Made by a program: the position numbers and the translations under genes. The notes under the pieces were generated by a model. That model made no database searches and was not told where the DNA came from. It saw nothing but the letters and a program-made list of their open reading frames with translations. Of a stretch of DNA of 64,000 bases, positions 46,317-55,668 are shown piece by piece. Source of the stretch: Croceibacterium aestuarii. Lineage in GTDB: Bacteria; Pseudomonadota; Alphaproteobacteria; Sphingomonadales; Sphingomonadaceae. Location of the stretch: the NCBI RefSeq assembly GCF_030657335.1, contig NZ_CP131039.1, forward strand, positions 682,001 to 746,000, written 5' to 3'. How positions within the stretch are numbered: the stretch's first letter is position 1; the number at the start of each line of letters is the position of its first letter.

Positions 46317-47018
46317 CTACAATCCGCGCCAGATCGAGACCGCGGCCCCGTCTTCCGCTCCGCGCTCCCATTCCGGGCAAGCCGCGGCCCGAAATTCGCG
46401 ATCGTAGCAAAGCCGGACGCCCTCCAGCCAGCCGCGCGGGTTGAGCACGACGCCGATCTGCGCAGCCTTCCAGCGCGGGTTGGCATCGGCAATCGCCTTC
46501 CGAAGGTCGCCAGCGTTCAGACCGTCGACACGCGACACGCGGTCGAAGTCGGGCCAGCGGACATTCGCCCAGAGCACGCGCTGGATCGCGAAATAGGCGG
46601 CGGGACTCTGCGTCATGCAGCTGCCGTGGCGCGCCCATTCGTGGCCCAGCAGCTGCGCCGAGGGCGTGGCGCAGAGGTTTTGCCGCAGGTCAGCCGCGCG
46701 GATCGGTCGCGCAGATCGGCACCATTGCGGCGAACGGCGCGCTCCCTCCGGCCACAGGCCGTGCAGAATCATGCCGAACCGGCCTTGCCGCCCAGAACAC
46801 TGACGGGAGTCGGCGGGCGAGCCGGCGCGCGTGCGGCAGTATTCCGGCGACCAGCTTGCCGCCAAGGTGTAGCCGGTCACAGGCGCGTGCACCTCTGCGC
46901 CGCTTTCAGGCGCGGACAGTTCGATCGCCCCCCGGGGGATCCGGCATTGATACGCTTGCGCGGCGGCGGGGGCGGGCGCGCAAACGATGGCCAGCGCCAG
47001 CAGGCTGCGCGCAGCCAT
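46317..47018 (-). CDS. Secreted ribonuclease T2
   Basis: A protein of 233 residues with a signal peptide (SLLALAIVCAPAPAAAQ). Both catalytic blocks of the T2 family are present: CAS I in FGMILHGLWPEG and CAS II in LLGHEWARHGSCM, each with its essential His. Several cysteines suggest disulfides. It degrades RNA without base preference to 3'-phosphates, in the periplasm or outside the cell. It starts one base before the stop of the preceding membrane-protein gene, so the pair is probably one operon. Confidence 0.93.
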   Translation of the reverse strand: MAARSLLALAIVCAPAPAAAQAYQCRIPRGAIELSAPESGAEVHAPVTGYTLAASWSPEYCRTRAGSPADSRQCSGRQGRFGMILHGLWPEGARRSPQWCRSARPIRAADLRQNLCATPSAQLLGHEWARHGSCMTQSPAAYFAIQRVLWANVRWPDFDRVSRVDGLNAGDLRKAIADANPRWKAAQIGVVLNPRGWLEGVRLCYDREFRAAACPEWERGAEDGAAVSIWRGL

Positions 47019-47447
47019 TCAGTCGAAGGTTTGCGGGTCTGCCGGCTCGGAGCCTGCGAACCAGGCTTTGGCATCTGGCCGAAACAGGAACCAGATTGCC
47101 ACGGCCTGTGCAGCCACCGCTACCAGGCTGAGGACCTCGAGCATCGTCAGTCCGCCGGCGAAGGTACCGGGCAAACTGAACAGGCCGAGCAGGAAGAACA
47201 ACACGATGATCCACTTGGCAATCGCGATGCGTTTGGCCGACGTCAGCCACCAGAGCAGCAGGTTGATCGCAATGCCGATGACGAAGGCGCCGATCGCCCA
47301 ACCCGGCCCAAGCGCCAGGCCCTGCGCCGCGCCTTCGCCGGCGATCTGCGCGGTAACGGCGTCGTAGCCGATGATGAAGCCGGCCGCCGAGATGGCCAGC
47401 GAGCCGAGATAGAACAGGTCGAACTTGCGAATGGAATCGGGTTTCAT
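47019..47447 (-). CDS. Four-helix membrane protein, hypothetical
   Basis: A protein of 142 residues with four hydrophobic segments (about 12-28, 46-66, 74-95 and 100-122) and a short acidic tail. No family is recognised. It directly precedes the RNase T2 gene with no gap. Nothing more can be said about its role. Confidence 0.75.
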   Translation of the reverse strand: MKPDSIRKFDLFYLGSLAISAAGFIIGYDAVTAQIAGEGAAQGLALGPGWAIGAFVIGIAINLLLWWLTSAKRIAIAKWIIVLFFLLGLFSLPGTFAGGLTMLEVLSLVAVAAQAVAIWFLFRPDAKAWFAGSEPADPQTFD

Positions 47448-47510
47448 GGCGTCTCCCTCCCTGGAAGACCCCTTTTGTGCCGGATGCGGGCGGCGCAGGC
47501 AATCGGATCG

Positions 47511-48371
47511 TCAGAGCGGATTGAAATCGAGCCCGATGTCGGCTGCCGGCGCGCTTTGCGTCAGGCGGCCGACCGAGACGTAGTCGACTCCGGTTGCGGC
47601 GATCGCCGCGATCGTGGCGAGAGTGACCCCGCCCGAAGCTTCTGTCGGTACGCGTCCGGCGACCAGTGCGACCGCCTTGCGCAGCGTTTCGGGCGGCATG
47701 TTGTCGAGCAGCAGGTGGCTCGCCCCGGCGGCCAGCGCAGGCTCGATCTGGTCGATCCGGTCGACCTCGCAGATGACCTGGCCAACTCCGGCATCGCGCG
47801 CGCGCCGCACGGCCTCGTCGGCGCTGCCGGCGACAAGGATGTGATTGTCCTTGATCATGGCCGCGTCCCATAGCCCCATCCGGTGGTTCTGAGCACCGCC
47901 CTGCCGGGTGGCGTATTTCTCGAGATGCCGCAGACCGGGAATGGTCTTGCGCGTATCGAGCAGCACCGCGCTTGTCTTGCCCATGGCGCGGACATATTCG
48001 CGGGTCATCGTCGCGATGCCCGAGAGATGCTGCACGGTGTTGAGCGCGCTGCGCTCGGCGGTCAGCATGGCGCGGGCGTTGCCCGTCAGCCGCATCAGGT
48101 CGGCGCCGGGCTCGACTTCCTCGCCGTCCTCGACCAGCAGCTCAACGTTCATGGCCGAGTCGAGCGTGCGGAAGAACGCGGCGGCGATCGGCAAGCCGGC
48201 CACAACGATGGCGTCGCGGCTGTCCATCACACCTGAAAACCGCGCTTCGGCCGGAATGACGCTCTCCGCCGTGACGTCATGCCCGCCGCCGGGCAGCCCG
48301 ACGCCAAGATCCTCGTCGAGCGCGGCGCGAACGAATGCTTCGAGATCGAAGCCGGGGAGCGTGAAAGTCAT
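47511..48371 (-). CDS. nadC: Nicotinate-nucleotide diphosphorylase (carboxylating)
   Basis: A protein of 286 residues. QPRTase blocks include LTAERSALNTVQHLSGIATMT, LLDTRKTIPGLRHLEKYA, QGGAQNHRMGLWDAAMIKDNH and EASGGVTLATIAAIAATGVDYVSVGRLT. It converts quinolinate and PRPP to nicotinate mononucleotide in NAD synthesis. nadA and nadB are not adjacent. It follows the LytTR gene after 128 bases with several hairpins. Confidence 0.95.
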   Translation of the reverse strand: MTFTLPGFDLEAFVRAALDEDLGVGLPGGGHDVTAESVIPAEARFSGVMDSRDAIVVAGLPIAAAFFRTLDSAMNVELLVEDGEEVEPGADLMRLTGNARAMLTAERSALNTVQHLSGIATMTREYVRAMGKTSAVLLDTRKTIPGLRHLEKYATRQGGAQNHRMGLWDAAMIKDNHILVAGSADEAVRRARDAGVGQVICEVDRIDQIEPALAAGASHLLLDNMPPETLRKAVALVAGRVPTEASGGVTLATIAAIAATGVDYVSVGRLTQSAPAADIGLDFNPL

Positions 48372-48384
48372 GCGCAGGTTCCTA

Positions 48385-48502
48385 AACGGACCCGCAGGGT
48401 CCGCAAGGGCGCTTGGCTCAAATAGCCCGCCCGCAGCGGGGGGCAGCTTGCTGCCTGTCTAGCGAGGACGGACGCGCGGATTCGCGTTCGCAAGGCGAAT
48501 CA
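48385..48502 (-). other. Three hairpins between RR2 and nadC
   Basis: The 128-base gap holds three palindromes: CGGACCC-GCA-GGGTCCG at 48388-48404, a GGCAG-CTTG-CTGCC at about 48441-48454, and GATTCGC...GCGAATC at about 48479-48500 overlapping the RR2 stop. The first is followed by TTTAGG on the minus strand and may be a weak terminator of the kinase-regulator unit. Confidence 0.5.
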
Positions 48503-49294
48503 GTGCACGAACCGCGCCACGACGTCGCGATAGGACCGGCTCACTTTCACTTCGGCGCCGCTGTCGAGCACCAGGAAGCACTCGCCGTTGGTGTGCGGTT
48601 TGACCTGGCGAACCTGGTCGAGGTTGACGATGGTCGAACGGTGGACGCGCTGGAACACGCGCGGGTCGAGCCGGCGCTCGAGGTCCTTCATCGTTTCGCG
48701 CAGGATCAGCGAATTGTCGCCGGTGTAGATGCACATATAGTCGCCGGCGGCCTCGATATGCTCGATCGTGTCGACGTCGACGCGGAAGATCTGCCCGCGG
48801 TCCTTGACGTTGATGAGCCTTTCGTAACGTCCGCTGCTTTCCTCGTCGCCGGCCATGTTCTCGATGGCGTCAGGGGCGACTTCGGCGAGGACGTCCTTGA
48901 GCTTCTCCGCCTCTTCGGCCGAACGCTTCTCGCTCAGCCGCGTGCGTACTCGCTCAAGCGTGTCGGCGAGCTTGTCCTCGTCGACCGGTTTCATCAGGTA
49001 GTTGACGGCGTTGGCTTCGAAGGCGCGGATGGCGTGCTCCTCGTAAGCAGTCACGAAGACGAACAGCGGCGGGTCGATCTCCATCACGCCCTTGACCACC
49101 GAGAAGCCGTCGAAACCCGGCATCTGCACGTCGAGGAAAACGAGGTCGGGCTTTTCGGTCTTGATCTTGCGAATGGCCTCGCGCCCGTTGGCGCAAGTAT
49201 CGATGATTTCGACGTCGCTGAACTTCTCGAGCCGGAGTTGCAGGCCCTGAATGGCCAGCTTTTCGTCGTCGACGATGATTGTTCGAATGGTCAT
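48500..49294 (-). CDS. LytTR-family response regulator (RR2)
   Basis: A protein of 264 residues. The receiver (about 1-120) has DDE at 9-11, phospho-Asp55 in VFLDVQMPG, and conserved VTAYEEHA and YLMKPVDED. A helical linker of about 40 acidic residues precedes the LytTR domain (about 160-264; IEHIEAAGDYMCIY, RVHRSTIVNLDQV). Its start overlaps the HK2 stop by four bases. The linker is longer than in RR1. Confidence 0.93.
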   Translation of the reverse strand: MTIRTIIVDDEKLAIQGLQLRLEKFSDVEIIDTCANGREAIRKIKTEKPDLVFLDVQMPGFDGFSVVKGVMEIDPPLFVFVTAYEEHAIRAFEANAVNYLMKPVDEDKLADTLERVRTRLSEKRSAEEAEKLKDVLAEVAPDAIENMAGDEESSGRYERLINVKDRGQIFRVDVDTIEHIEAAGDYMCIYTGDNSLILRETMKDLERRLDPRVFQRVHRSTIVNLDQVRQVKPHTNGECFLVLDSGAEVKVSRSYRDVVARFVH

Positions 49295-50481
49295 GTATCA
49301 AATCCCAGGGCCCGCGAGGCAGGCGGGCTATTAACTGTCGAGGCCGGAATCGGTTTCGGGCCCTCGGCGTGGTCGGCGAGACGCTGGTAGGGGATCTCGA
49401 TGATCACCGTGAAACCGCCGTCAGCCGGGGTGCGAATCTCGAACAGGTGGTCCTCCCCGTAAGCTTGCGCAAGGCGATCGCGGATATTGGCGAGACCAAC
49501 GCCGGTCGAAACGGTGCGGCCCGCGCCGGCGAATCCGGATGGAAATGTCGTCCGCGCCCGCCCGCCGTGCAATCCCGGCCCGGTGTCGGATACGGTCAGG
49601 CGAAGGCGTTGCCCGACCAGTTGCGCCGACAGGCTGATGCGGGCCCCTTCTTCTTGCGGGCTGACGGCATACTTGATGGCGTTTTCGACCAGCGGCTGGA
49701 GCAGGAAGCTCGGGATCGTGGCTTCGGCGGCAGCGGGATCGATGCTGAACACCGTGCGCAAACGGTCCTCGAAGCGCATGCGTTCGATATCGAGGTAGAG
49801 CTTCAGCGTCTCGACCTCCTGTGCCACCGAGACCTTGGCCCCGGGCTCGCTGATCAGCGTGTGGCGCAGGAATCCGGAGAGCCGGGTAAGCATGGCATTG
49901 GCGGGTTCGGTCTGCTTGAGCAGCACCAGCGTGCTGATCGAATTGAGTGTGTTGAACAGGAAGTGCGGGTTGAGCTGGTAGCGCAGCATGGCCAGCTGCG
50001 CGCTCGTCGCCTGGGCTTCGAGCCGTTCGAGGCGGTCGGCCTGTTCTTCGACCTGGAGGAAGAAGTTGATCGCGTAATAGAGCGCCGACCAGGCACCGAG
50101 CAGCGAGCCGTCGAGGAAGATCAGGGCGACGAAGCGCTGGGCGAAGCTCGTCTCGCGGATGTTCGCGTAATAGATTCCCTGCAGCCACGAATCGATCGAC
50201 GCATAGAGCGTGACGGCCGCGGTCAGGACGAGCGCGGTCACCCCCCAGGTGACCAGTGCCGTTCGGTTGATCAGTTGGTGGTAGATCACCGCCAGGACGA
50301 GGCTGATCGAGAAGCCGGTCATCATTTCCACCAACACGATCAGCAGCAGGCCGGAAGGCTGCTCGTTGGTCAGGATGATCATCGTGCGAAGCATCATCGC
50401 ACCGAGCCAGCCTCCCAGCTGGAGATTCCAGAAGGCGCGATTCTTGTCGGCGAAGAACGGGGTCGGCTTCACCGGCAACAT
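49291..50481 (-). CDS. LytS-type sensor histidine kinase (HK2)
   Basis: A protein of 396 residues. About four to five hydrophobic segments occupy residues 20-145. The His_kinase domain starts at YQLNPHFLFNTLNSIST with His173 as the probable phosphoacceptor. The ATPase part shows LLQPLVENAIKYAV, VSDTGPGLHG and TGVGLANIRDRLAQAYG. The ATG at 50481 is chosen because upstream sequence is Arg-rich and lacks family features. It pairs with RR2; the signal is unknown. Confidence 0.92.
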   Translation of the reverse strand: MLPVKPTPFFADKNRAFWNLQLGGWLGAMMLRTMIILTNEQPSGLLLIVLVEMMTGFSISLVLAVIYHQLINRTALVTWGVTALVLTAAVTLYASIDSWLQGIYYANIRETSFAQRFVALIFLDGSLLGAWSALYYAINFFLQVEEQADRLERLEAQATSAQLAMLRYQLNPHFLFNTLNSISTLVLLKQTEPANAMLTRLSGFLRHTLISEPGAKVSVAQEVETLKLYLDIERMRFEDRLRTVFSIDPAAAEATIPSFLLQPLVENAIKYAVSPQEEGARISLSAQLVGQRLRLTVSDTGPGLHGGRARTTFPSGFAGAGRTVSTGVGLANIRDRLAQAYGEDHLFEIRTPADGGFTVIIEIPYQRLADHAEGPKPIPASTVNSPPASRALGFDT

Positions 50482-50564
50482 GGGTTTCGTGTGGGACCAT
50501 CCGGCGGGGGCGCTTTCCGCCGGGCGCTTGCGCGGCCTGCGCCGCAAGAAGGTGCCGAGCGCGT

Positions 50565-51257
50565 TCAGGACTGGCGCGCCTCCGCAATCGCGCTGGCCAA
50601 AGCCTCGTGGCCCACCGCGCCGTCGATTACCTGGTCGCCGATCACCCAGCCGGGCGTTCCGCTGATGCCGATTTGTGAAGCCAGCTGGTGATTCGATTGC
50701 AGGAACGGATCGAACTTGCCGCTGCCGATGGCCGCCCTGGCCTTGTCCATGTCCAGCCCAGCGCGCTTCGCCGCTTCGGCGATGGTTTTCGCGTCCGGCG
50801 TCCCGATGGCGTACATCGCATCGTGGAACGCGGCGTACTTGCCCTGCTCCGCCGCCGCCAGGGCCATGCGCGCGGCGTCGACGCTCTCCGGGCGGAGAAT
50901 CGGATACTCGCGCATCACCACACGCAAGTCCGGGTTCTCCTTCACGAGCCGCTTCACGTCGGCGACACTCATGCGGCAGTACCCGCAAGCATAGTCGCTG
51001 AACTCGACCACGGTGACCTTGCCCTCGGGATTGCCCAAGACGGCCCCGGGGAAGGGAAGTTCGAGCTCGGCGCGTAAGGAACCGATGCGGACCGATTGTT
51101 GGCGCCGGTTGAGCTCCTCCATCGCCTTGGGCAGGACTTCGGGGTTCGCCATCAGGTAGGTCCGCGTGGCCTCGTCGCCGAAGCCGGCATAGGACCACAC
51201 CGCAGCTCCGGCGAAGCCGCCGACGAGCGCAATCACGAAGGTAAGAAGCCAGCGCAT
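50565..51257 (-). CDS. DsbA-family thiol-disulfide oxidoreductase
   Basis: A protein of 230 residues with an N-terminal membrane anchor or signal (LLTFVIALVGGFAGAAVW). The thioredoxin active site is CGYC in EFSDYACGYCRMSV. GISGTPGWVIGDQVIDGAVG holds the cis-Pro and substrate loop. It resembles DsbA/ScsC-type proteins that act on periplasmic thiols. It lies between the M48 peptidase and HK2 on the same strand, 10 bases after the peptidase stop, so the peptidase and this gene may form an operon for envelope protein quality control (inference). Confidence 0.9.
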   Translation of the reverse strand: MRWLLTFVIALVGGFAGAAVWSYAGFGDEATRTYLMANPEVLPKAMEELNRRQQSVRIGSLRAELELPFPGAVLGNPEGKVTVVEFSDYACGYCRMSVADVKRLVKENPDLRVVMREYPILRPESVDAARMALAAAEQGKYAAFHDAMYAIGTPDAKTIAEAAKRAGLDMDKARAAIGSGKFDPFLQSNHQLASQIGISGTPGWVIGDQVIDGAVGHEALASAIAEARQS

Positions 51258-51267
51258 GGCCAAGGGC

Positions 51268-52731
51268 TTACTTGCGGTCCTTCTCGCGTTCAAGCTGTGC
51301 GCGGGCCTGCATGGCAACGTCCTGGGCACGAAGCCAGTCGGGCGAGCCCTCCTCAAGACCCGCTTCCGCCGCCTCCGCGTTGCGCAGCGCTTCGGCCGAT
51401 GCCCCGGTCATGACCTGCTGTTCGGAACTGGCCAGGCGCGCCCGGGGGATGTCGCCCTTGGCCCCATAGACCATGCCCAGATTGTACCAGGCGAAAGGAT
51501 TTTCGCGGTCCTTGGCCACGGCGGCGCGCAGGACGTTTTCTGCTTCGTCGTAATGCTTTGGGTCCTCGGTCGCGACCAGCGCATGGCCGAAGGTCCCGGC
51601 GATCAGAGGATCGTTGGCGGTCAATTGGGTCGCTTCGCGCAGCGGCTCCAGAGCTTGGTCGGGATGCCCGGATTCGAGCAGGACCTGGCCCTTGAGCTCG
51701 AGGAAATAGGGATCGCCCGGGTCGCTGGCGAGCAGCGCGTCGGTTTCGCGGATGGCGTCGTCGAGCTTGGCTTCCTTGTGATAGGCGTAAGCCCGCGCGT
51801 AGTGCGCCGGGACGGTGTTCACGTAGGTCGGATAGCTGCGCAGCGTATCACCCGGCTTGGCCAGATAGCCGTAGAGCTTCGCCTTGACCCGCTGGAAGCG
51901 GGGTTCGATGTCGGCTGCCTTCTGCGATACGGCGGGGCAGGAGCCGAGATCCAGGTCGGTCGGGGGCGGCGGTACGGGCTCGCTCGGCGCCGGAATTTCG
52001 ACGTTGGCTTCGAGGTCCACAGGCGGCGCATCGTTCCAGGCAGGATCGACCTTGAGATCATCCTCGAGCCGGGCGATGCGATCACCGGTCAGCGGGTGGG
52101 TACGCGTAAAGGCCGCGTCGTCTTTTTGGCTGTAGCCGTGGCGGAATTCCAGGCTTTGCAGCTTGCGGAAGAAATTCACCGCGCCCCGGCCGCTGATCCC
52201 GGCGCATTTGAGCAGTCGGACGCTGGCTGCGTCGGCGGTCGACTCCTGCGCACGGCTGAAGGTGAGCAGCGAGCCGTACGCCGCCTGCTGGCCCATCGCC
52301 AACGCGCCCATGGCGGCATCGCCCGCACCCGCCGCGGCGGCCGCGATGCCGACCAGCAGCGAGAGGATCGAGATACTGGTCGCCTTGCTGAGGCCCTCGT
52401 CGAAGCGAATGACGTGGCCGCCGATAATATGGCCGAGTTCGTGCGCCAGCACGCCTTGCACCTCGTTGGCGCTGTCCGCTGCGTTGATCAGGCCCGAATG
52501 GACGTAGATCCGCTGTCCTCCGGCGACGAAGGCGTTGAGCGTGGGATCGTTGATCAACACGACCTCGACCGAGCCCTTCGGCATCCCCGCCGCCACGACC
52601 AGCGGGTTGACCATGTCCTGCAGCAGCGCCTCGGTCTCGGAATCGCGGAGGATCGATTGCGCCGCCGCCGGTTGCGCCAATAGCATCGTTGCAGCGGCGA
52701 GGCAGGCGAGCAGTCTGGCGAGGAAGCGCAT
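51268..52731 (-). CDS. M48 metalloprotease with TPR tail (BepA-like)
   Basis: A protein of 487 residues with a signal peptide (LACLAAATMLLAQPAAAQ). The zinc motif HELGHIIGGH is at about residues 97-106, and ESTADAASVRLL carries the third ligand. A Pro-rich linker is followed by TPR-like repeats (about 310-440; AKLDDAIRETDALLASDPGDP, GHPDQALEPLREA). The plan is that of BepA/YfgC, which degrades misfolded outer-membrane proteins in the periplasm. It precedes the DsbA-like gene. Confidence 0.92.
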   Translation of the reverse strand: MRFLARLLACLAAATMLLAQPAAAQSILRDSETEALLQDMVNPLVVAAGMPKGSVEVVLINDPTLNAFVAGGQRIYVHSGLINAADSANEVQGVLAHELGHIIGGHVIRFDEGLSKATSISILSLLVGIAAAAAGAGDAAMGALAMGQQAAYGSLLTFSRAQESTADAASVRLLKCAGISGRGAVNFFRKLQSLEFRHGYSQKDDAAFTRTHPLTGDRIARLEDDLKVDPAWNDAPPVDLEANVEIPAPSEPVPPPPTDLDLGSCPAVSQKAADIEPRFQRVKAKLYGYLAKPGDTLRSYPTYVNTVPAHYARAYAYHKEAKLDDAIRETDALLASDPGDPYFLELKGQVLLESGHPDQALEPLREATQLTANDPLIAGTFGHALVATEDPKHYDEAENVLRAAVAKDRENPFAWYNLGMVYGAKGDIPRARLASSEQQVMTGASAEALRNAEAAEAGLEEGSPDWLRAQDVAMQARAQLEREKDRK

Positions 52732-52743
52732 GTCGGCTTTCGG

Positions 52744-53679
52744 CTAAGACACAGCGGCCTGAACCGCCGCTGAAGCGGGGTTGAGAGCGATCGAATCGAA
52801 AAACGTCATCACCGCATCAATTTCGCGGCGGTCGCGGTCGAACGGACGGGCCAGGTGGGTCAGCGTGCCCGCATGGCTGAAGCCAGGCAGGACACGTATC
52901 TCGGCCCGCGCCCCGAGTTCGGCCTGGCGGGCAGCCAGGACCTGCGAATTGCGCGGCCTGACCGTCTCGTCGGCGTCGCCGGTGACGAGCAGCAACGGCG
53001 GCGCGTCGCCGCGCGCGAAGGCGATCGGCTGGGTCTGCCGCGGGTCGCTCCAGCCGCCGAAAGCCGCGCGCGAATAGTCGCTGTCCCACGGATAGAAGTC
53101 GTAGGGCCCGGCCAGGGCCGCGACGCCCTTTACGATGTCATCGGGCACGCCCTCGCGGCCGAGCCACTGGCGGTCGAGCGCGAGCATGACGGCGTTATAG
53201 GCTCCGGCGGAATGGCCCGACAACAACAGGGTCTCGGTCGAAACTCCCAGTTCGCTGGCGTGGTCGAGCAACCAGCGCACAGCCGCGGCGCTGTCCTCGA
53301 GCATGGCCGGGAAGCGGCCGGCATCGCCCAGGCGATAGCCGACCAGCGCGGTGGCATAGCCGCCTTGAGCAAAGGCACGGGCGACGAAGCCGTAGTCCGC
53401 GGGGCTGCCGTTCTGCCAGCCGCCGCCGTGGATGAAGATCACGAGCGGCGGATTGGCCACGCCGGCCGGGCGATAGACCGCAACGATCTGTTGGGGATCG
53501 TCGCCATAGGATCGGCGCACCGGCGGCAAGGTCGCGACCGGGCGGGCAAAGCGGGAGTCGATCCAGTCGAGCGTGGCTACCGACTGGTTGCGCACCGCCC
53601 AGGCGTAGGTCGCGGCGGCCCCCAATGCGGCGACGGCGACGAGGCCGAGGGTGAGGGACGCAGCAAGGCGCACGGACAT
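52744..53679 (-). CDS. Alpha/beta hydrolase (carboxylesterase-like)
   Basis: A protein of 311 residues from the ATG at 53679. An N-terminal hydrophobic segment (about residues 4-25) anchors or exports it. The oxyanion loop is IFIHGGGWQNGSP and the nucleophile elbow GHSAGAYNAV. The acid and base are probably the Asp of VTGDADETV and the His of PGFSHAGTLTH. It is of the BD-FAE/HSL-like group; the substrate is unknown. It lies 12 bases before the M48 peptidase gene. Confidence 0.88.
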   Translation of the reverse strand: MSVRLAASLTLGLVAVAALGAAATYAWAVRNQSVATLDWIDSRFARPVATLPPVRRSYGDDPQQIVAVYRPAGVANPPLVIFIHGGGWQNGSPADYGFVARAFAQGGYATALVGYRLGDAGRFPAMLEDSAAAVRWLLDHASELGVSTETLLLSGHSAGAYNAVMLALDRQWLGREGVPDDIVKGVAALAGPYDFYPWDSDYSRAAFGGWSDPRQTQPIAFARGDAPPLLLVTGDADETVRPRNSQVLAARQAELGARAEIRVLPGFSHAGTLTHLARPFDRDRREIDAVMTFFDSIALNPASAAVQAAVS

Positions 53680-53814
53680 GCCGGCCGCGCTACACGCGAG
53701 CATCGTTGCTGCGCAAGCCAGGTGCAAGATGGCGCCGTCTTGAGAGCGGCGAAGTGTGCCGCGCTCCCTGTGGTGCAGGAAACGGCGGTCCCGCATCACT
53801 TTGCGAAAGCGAGG

Positions 53815-55560
53815 TCAGCCGATGAGCTTCTTCGCCGCGCGTTCGAGCAGGCTAGTGTCGTCCGGCACTTCGCCGACCAATTCGATGCCTCGATCTTCGC
53901 TGCGGCGAATCATCACCAGGGCGAATTCGGCGCCGCTCGGGTCGAGGTCGGCGAGATCGATAGCCGGCAGCTCGCGAAGCTTCGCCGCGAGCGCTTCGCG
54001 CGGATCTTCACCCGGATCCTTGCCGCTTTCCGCCTTGCGCATCCGGCGTTCGGCCTGGACCACGCCTTTGAGTCCGCCTTCGGCGTTGCGCAAGTAGTCG
54101 CCGAGCGCGCCGCGCGGCAGTTCGAGGCGGTGAGCGTGGCTCAGCGCGGCGGCGTATTCGGTCACGCGGGTCTTGTCGTAATCGGCGCCGAAGACGAGCT
54201 TGATGATCGGCGTCATCGGCGCGCGATCCTGCACCGTGAGGCCGGAATCGACTAGCAATTCGTCGAAATTCTCGGGCTCTTCGGAGGCGGCGAGCGAGAA
54301 ATCGTAAGCCCGGCCGATCGCTTCGTAGAGCGCGCTGCGGGTGCGGTCCTCGCTGGTCCGCGCGGCCGCTGCCATCTCTCTGGCCGCGGCGAGCCAGTCG
54401 CCCAGTTCCATGTTTGCAGGGTCGAGATCGGGAAGGCCGATTTCGGCGACCATGTCGCCTTCGTCGGGTTCATATTCCGGCTCGTGGGCGGAGGGAGCCG
54501 GGCCATAAACCTGCATCGGCTCGAGCTCTGGCTCTTCGTAGGCTGCCGTGGGCTCGGCGAAATCTGCGCCTTCCATGCCAGAGGCCGCGTCGAAACCGGG
54601 TTCCGAAAAATCCTGGTCTGCAGGAACTTCGGGCAGCACTGCGGTGCGCTCGGCCTTGCGCAGTCCGCCGCCGATCGAAGTCAGCGAACCGAACGAAGGA
54701 CGGGGCATACCGCCGGACTCCGACTCCTCTTCGCCTTCTTCGAAGTCCTCGTCGTCGTCGTAATTGAGGCCGAACTTGGCAGCGTAGTCGATCGGCCCAT
54801 CATCATCTTCTTCTTCGGCCTCGGCGTGGAAGCCGAGGTTGGCGCCGAAGGGGGCGCCGTCTTCGCCGAATTCGCCGTCGTCGACGTCGTTGGCAACAGT
54901 GGCACCCGGGCCGTCGGCCCAGTCGGTCATCGGGGTATCATCTAGGCGGCTCGGCGCGCCCTGCGGCTTCTGTTCGAGCGCCTGATCGACCTGGAGCAGC
55001 AATTCGTCGGACGTGTGCTGGTCGGCCAGTTCCTTCCAGTTGATCACCCCATAGATGAAGTCGATTCTTTCGTCGTCGGTCGAGAACGGCAGCAGGATTC
55101 CGCGGTAGAGAATCGTGGAGCCGCGCTGATTCACGAACTCGGCCTCGAACCCGATGGGCGCCTGATTGGCGAGGATCTGCATGTAATGGTCGGTGATGCG
55201 GCTAAGCAGCGAGCGCGCCGGCACGTCGGCCAGCGTCTGCAGGTCCTGCAGCGTGACTTCGCATTCCTGGGCGAGCTCGGACCCGAGATAGGCGATGCCG
55301 GGGTTCTCGATTCCCGCGGTAAAGTCGAGCAGCACGCTATAGGGGCCGAAATCGGGCAGGTCTTGCAGGTCGAGGTCGTCGATCGCCGGGAAGTTGCGGT
55401 CCTCCAGCATGCCGGCCCAATAGTTGTACGCACGAACCTGCATGCGCCGTTCGTCGGTGCCGATCGAGGCCGGCGGGGCTTCGCGGTCGAAGTCGTCTTC
55501 GCCCGCATCGTAGTCGCGCTCTTGATCAAGCGCTCCGAAGCTGCCCCTCAAGGTATCCAT
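53815..55560 (-). CDS. PAS-type protein with a long acidic linker
   Basis: A protein of 581 residues. The N-terminal part (about 40-185) has the PAS_5-like sequence YNYWAGMLEDRNFPAIDDLD through FGPYSVLLDFT and ILYRGILLPFS. A strongly acidic, low-complexity region follows (about 190-395, with runs such as EAEEEDDDG). The helical C-terminus (about 395-581) has AAAREMAAAARTSEDRTRSAL. It has no signal or membrane segment. It may be a cytoplasmic signalling or scaffold protein. A CtrA-like site lies upstream at 55615-55629. Confidence 0.78.
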   Translation of the reverse strand: MDTLRGSFGALDQERDYDAGEDDFDREAPPASIGTDERRMQVRAYNYWAGMLEDRNFPAIDDLDLQDLPDFGPYSVLLDFTAGIENPGIAYLGSELAQECEVTLQDLQTLADVPARSLLSRITDHYMQILANQAPIGFEAEFVNQRGSTILYRGILLPFSTDDERIDFIYGVINWKELADQHTSDELLLQVDQALEQKPQGAPSRLDDTPMTDWADGPGATVANDVDDGEFGEDGAPFGANLGFHAEAEEEDDDGPIDYAAKFGLNYDDDEDFEEGEEESESGGMPRPSFGSLTSIGGGLRKAERTAVLPEVPADQDFSEPGFDAASGMEGADFAEPTAAYEEPELEPMQVYGPAPSAHEPEYEPDEGDMVAEIGLPDLDPANMELGDWLAAAREMAAAARTSEDRTRSALYEAIGRAYDFSLAASEEPENFDELLVDSGLTVQDRAPMTPIIKLVFGADYDKTRVTEYAAALSHAHRLELPRGALGDYLRNAEGGLKGVVQAERRMRKAESGKDPGEDPREALAAKLRELPAIDLADLDPSGAEFALVMIRRSEDRGIELVGEVPDDTSLLERAAKKLIG

Positions 55561-55668
55561 GGCAATAATGCCCCCGGTTCGGTCAATTCAGGGGATCGTT
55601 CTGGCGCAGCGTGGTAAATTAACCGTTAAACCGGCCTCTTCAGCGACAAGAATCTCAATCTGCTGGCG
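55561..55668 (-). promoter_or_regulatory. Upstream region with a CtrA-like box
   Basis: On the minus strand TTAA-N7-TTTA occurs at 55629-55615, one mismatch from the TTAA-N7-TTAA consensus of the cell-cycle regulator CtrA. It lies about 55 bases before the PAS gene start. It is a sequence match only. Confidence 0.4.
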
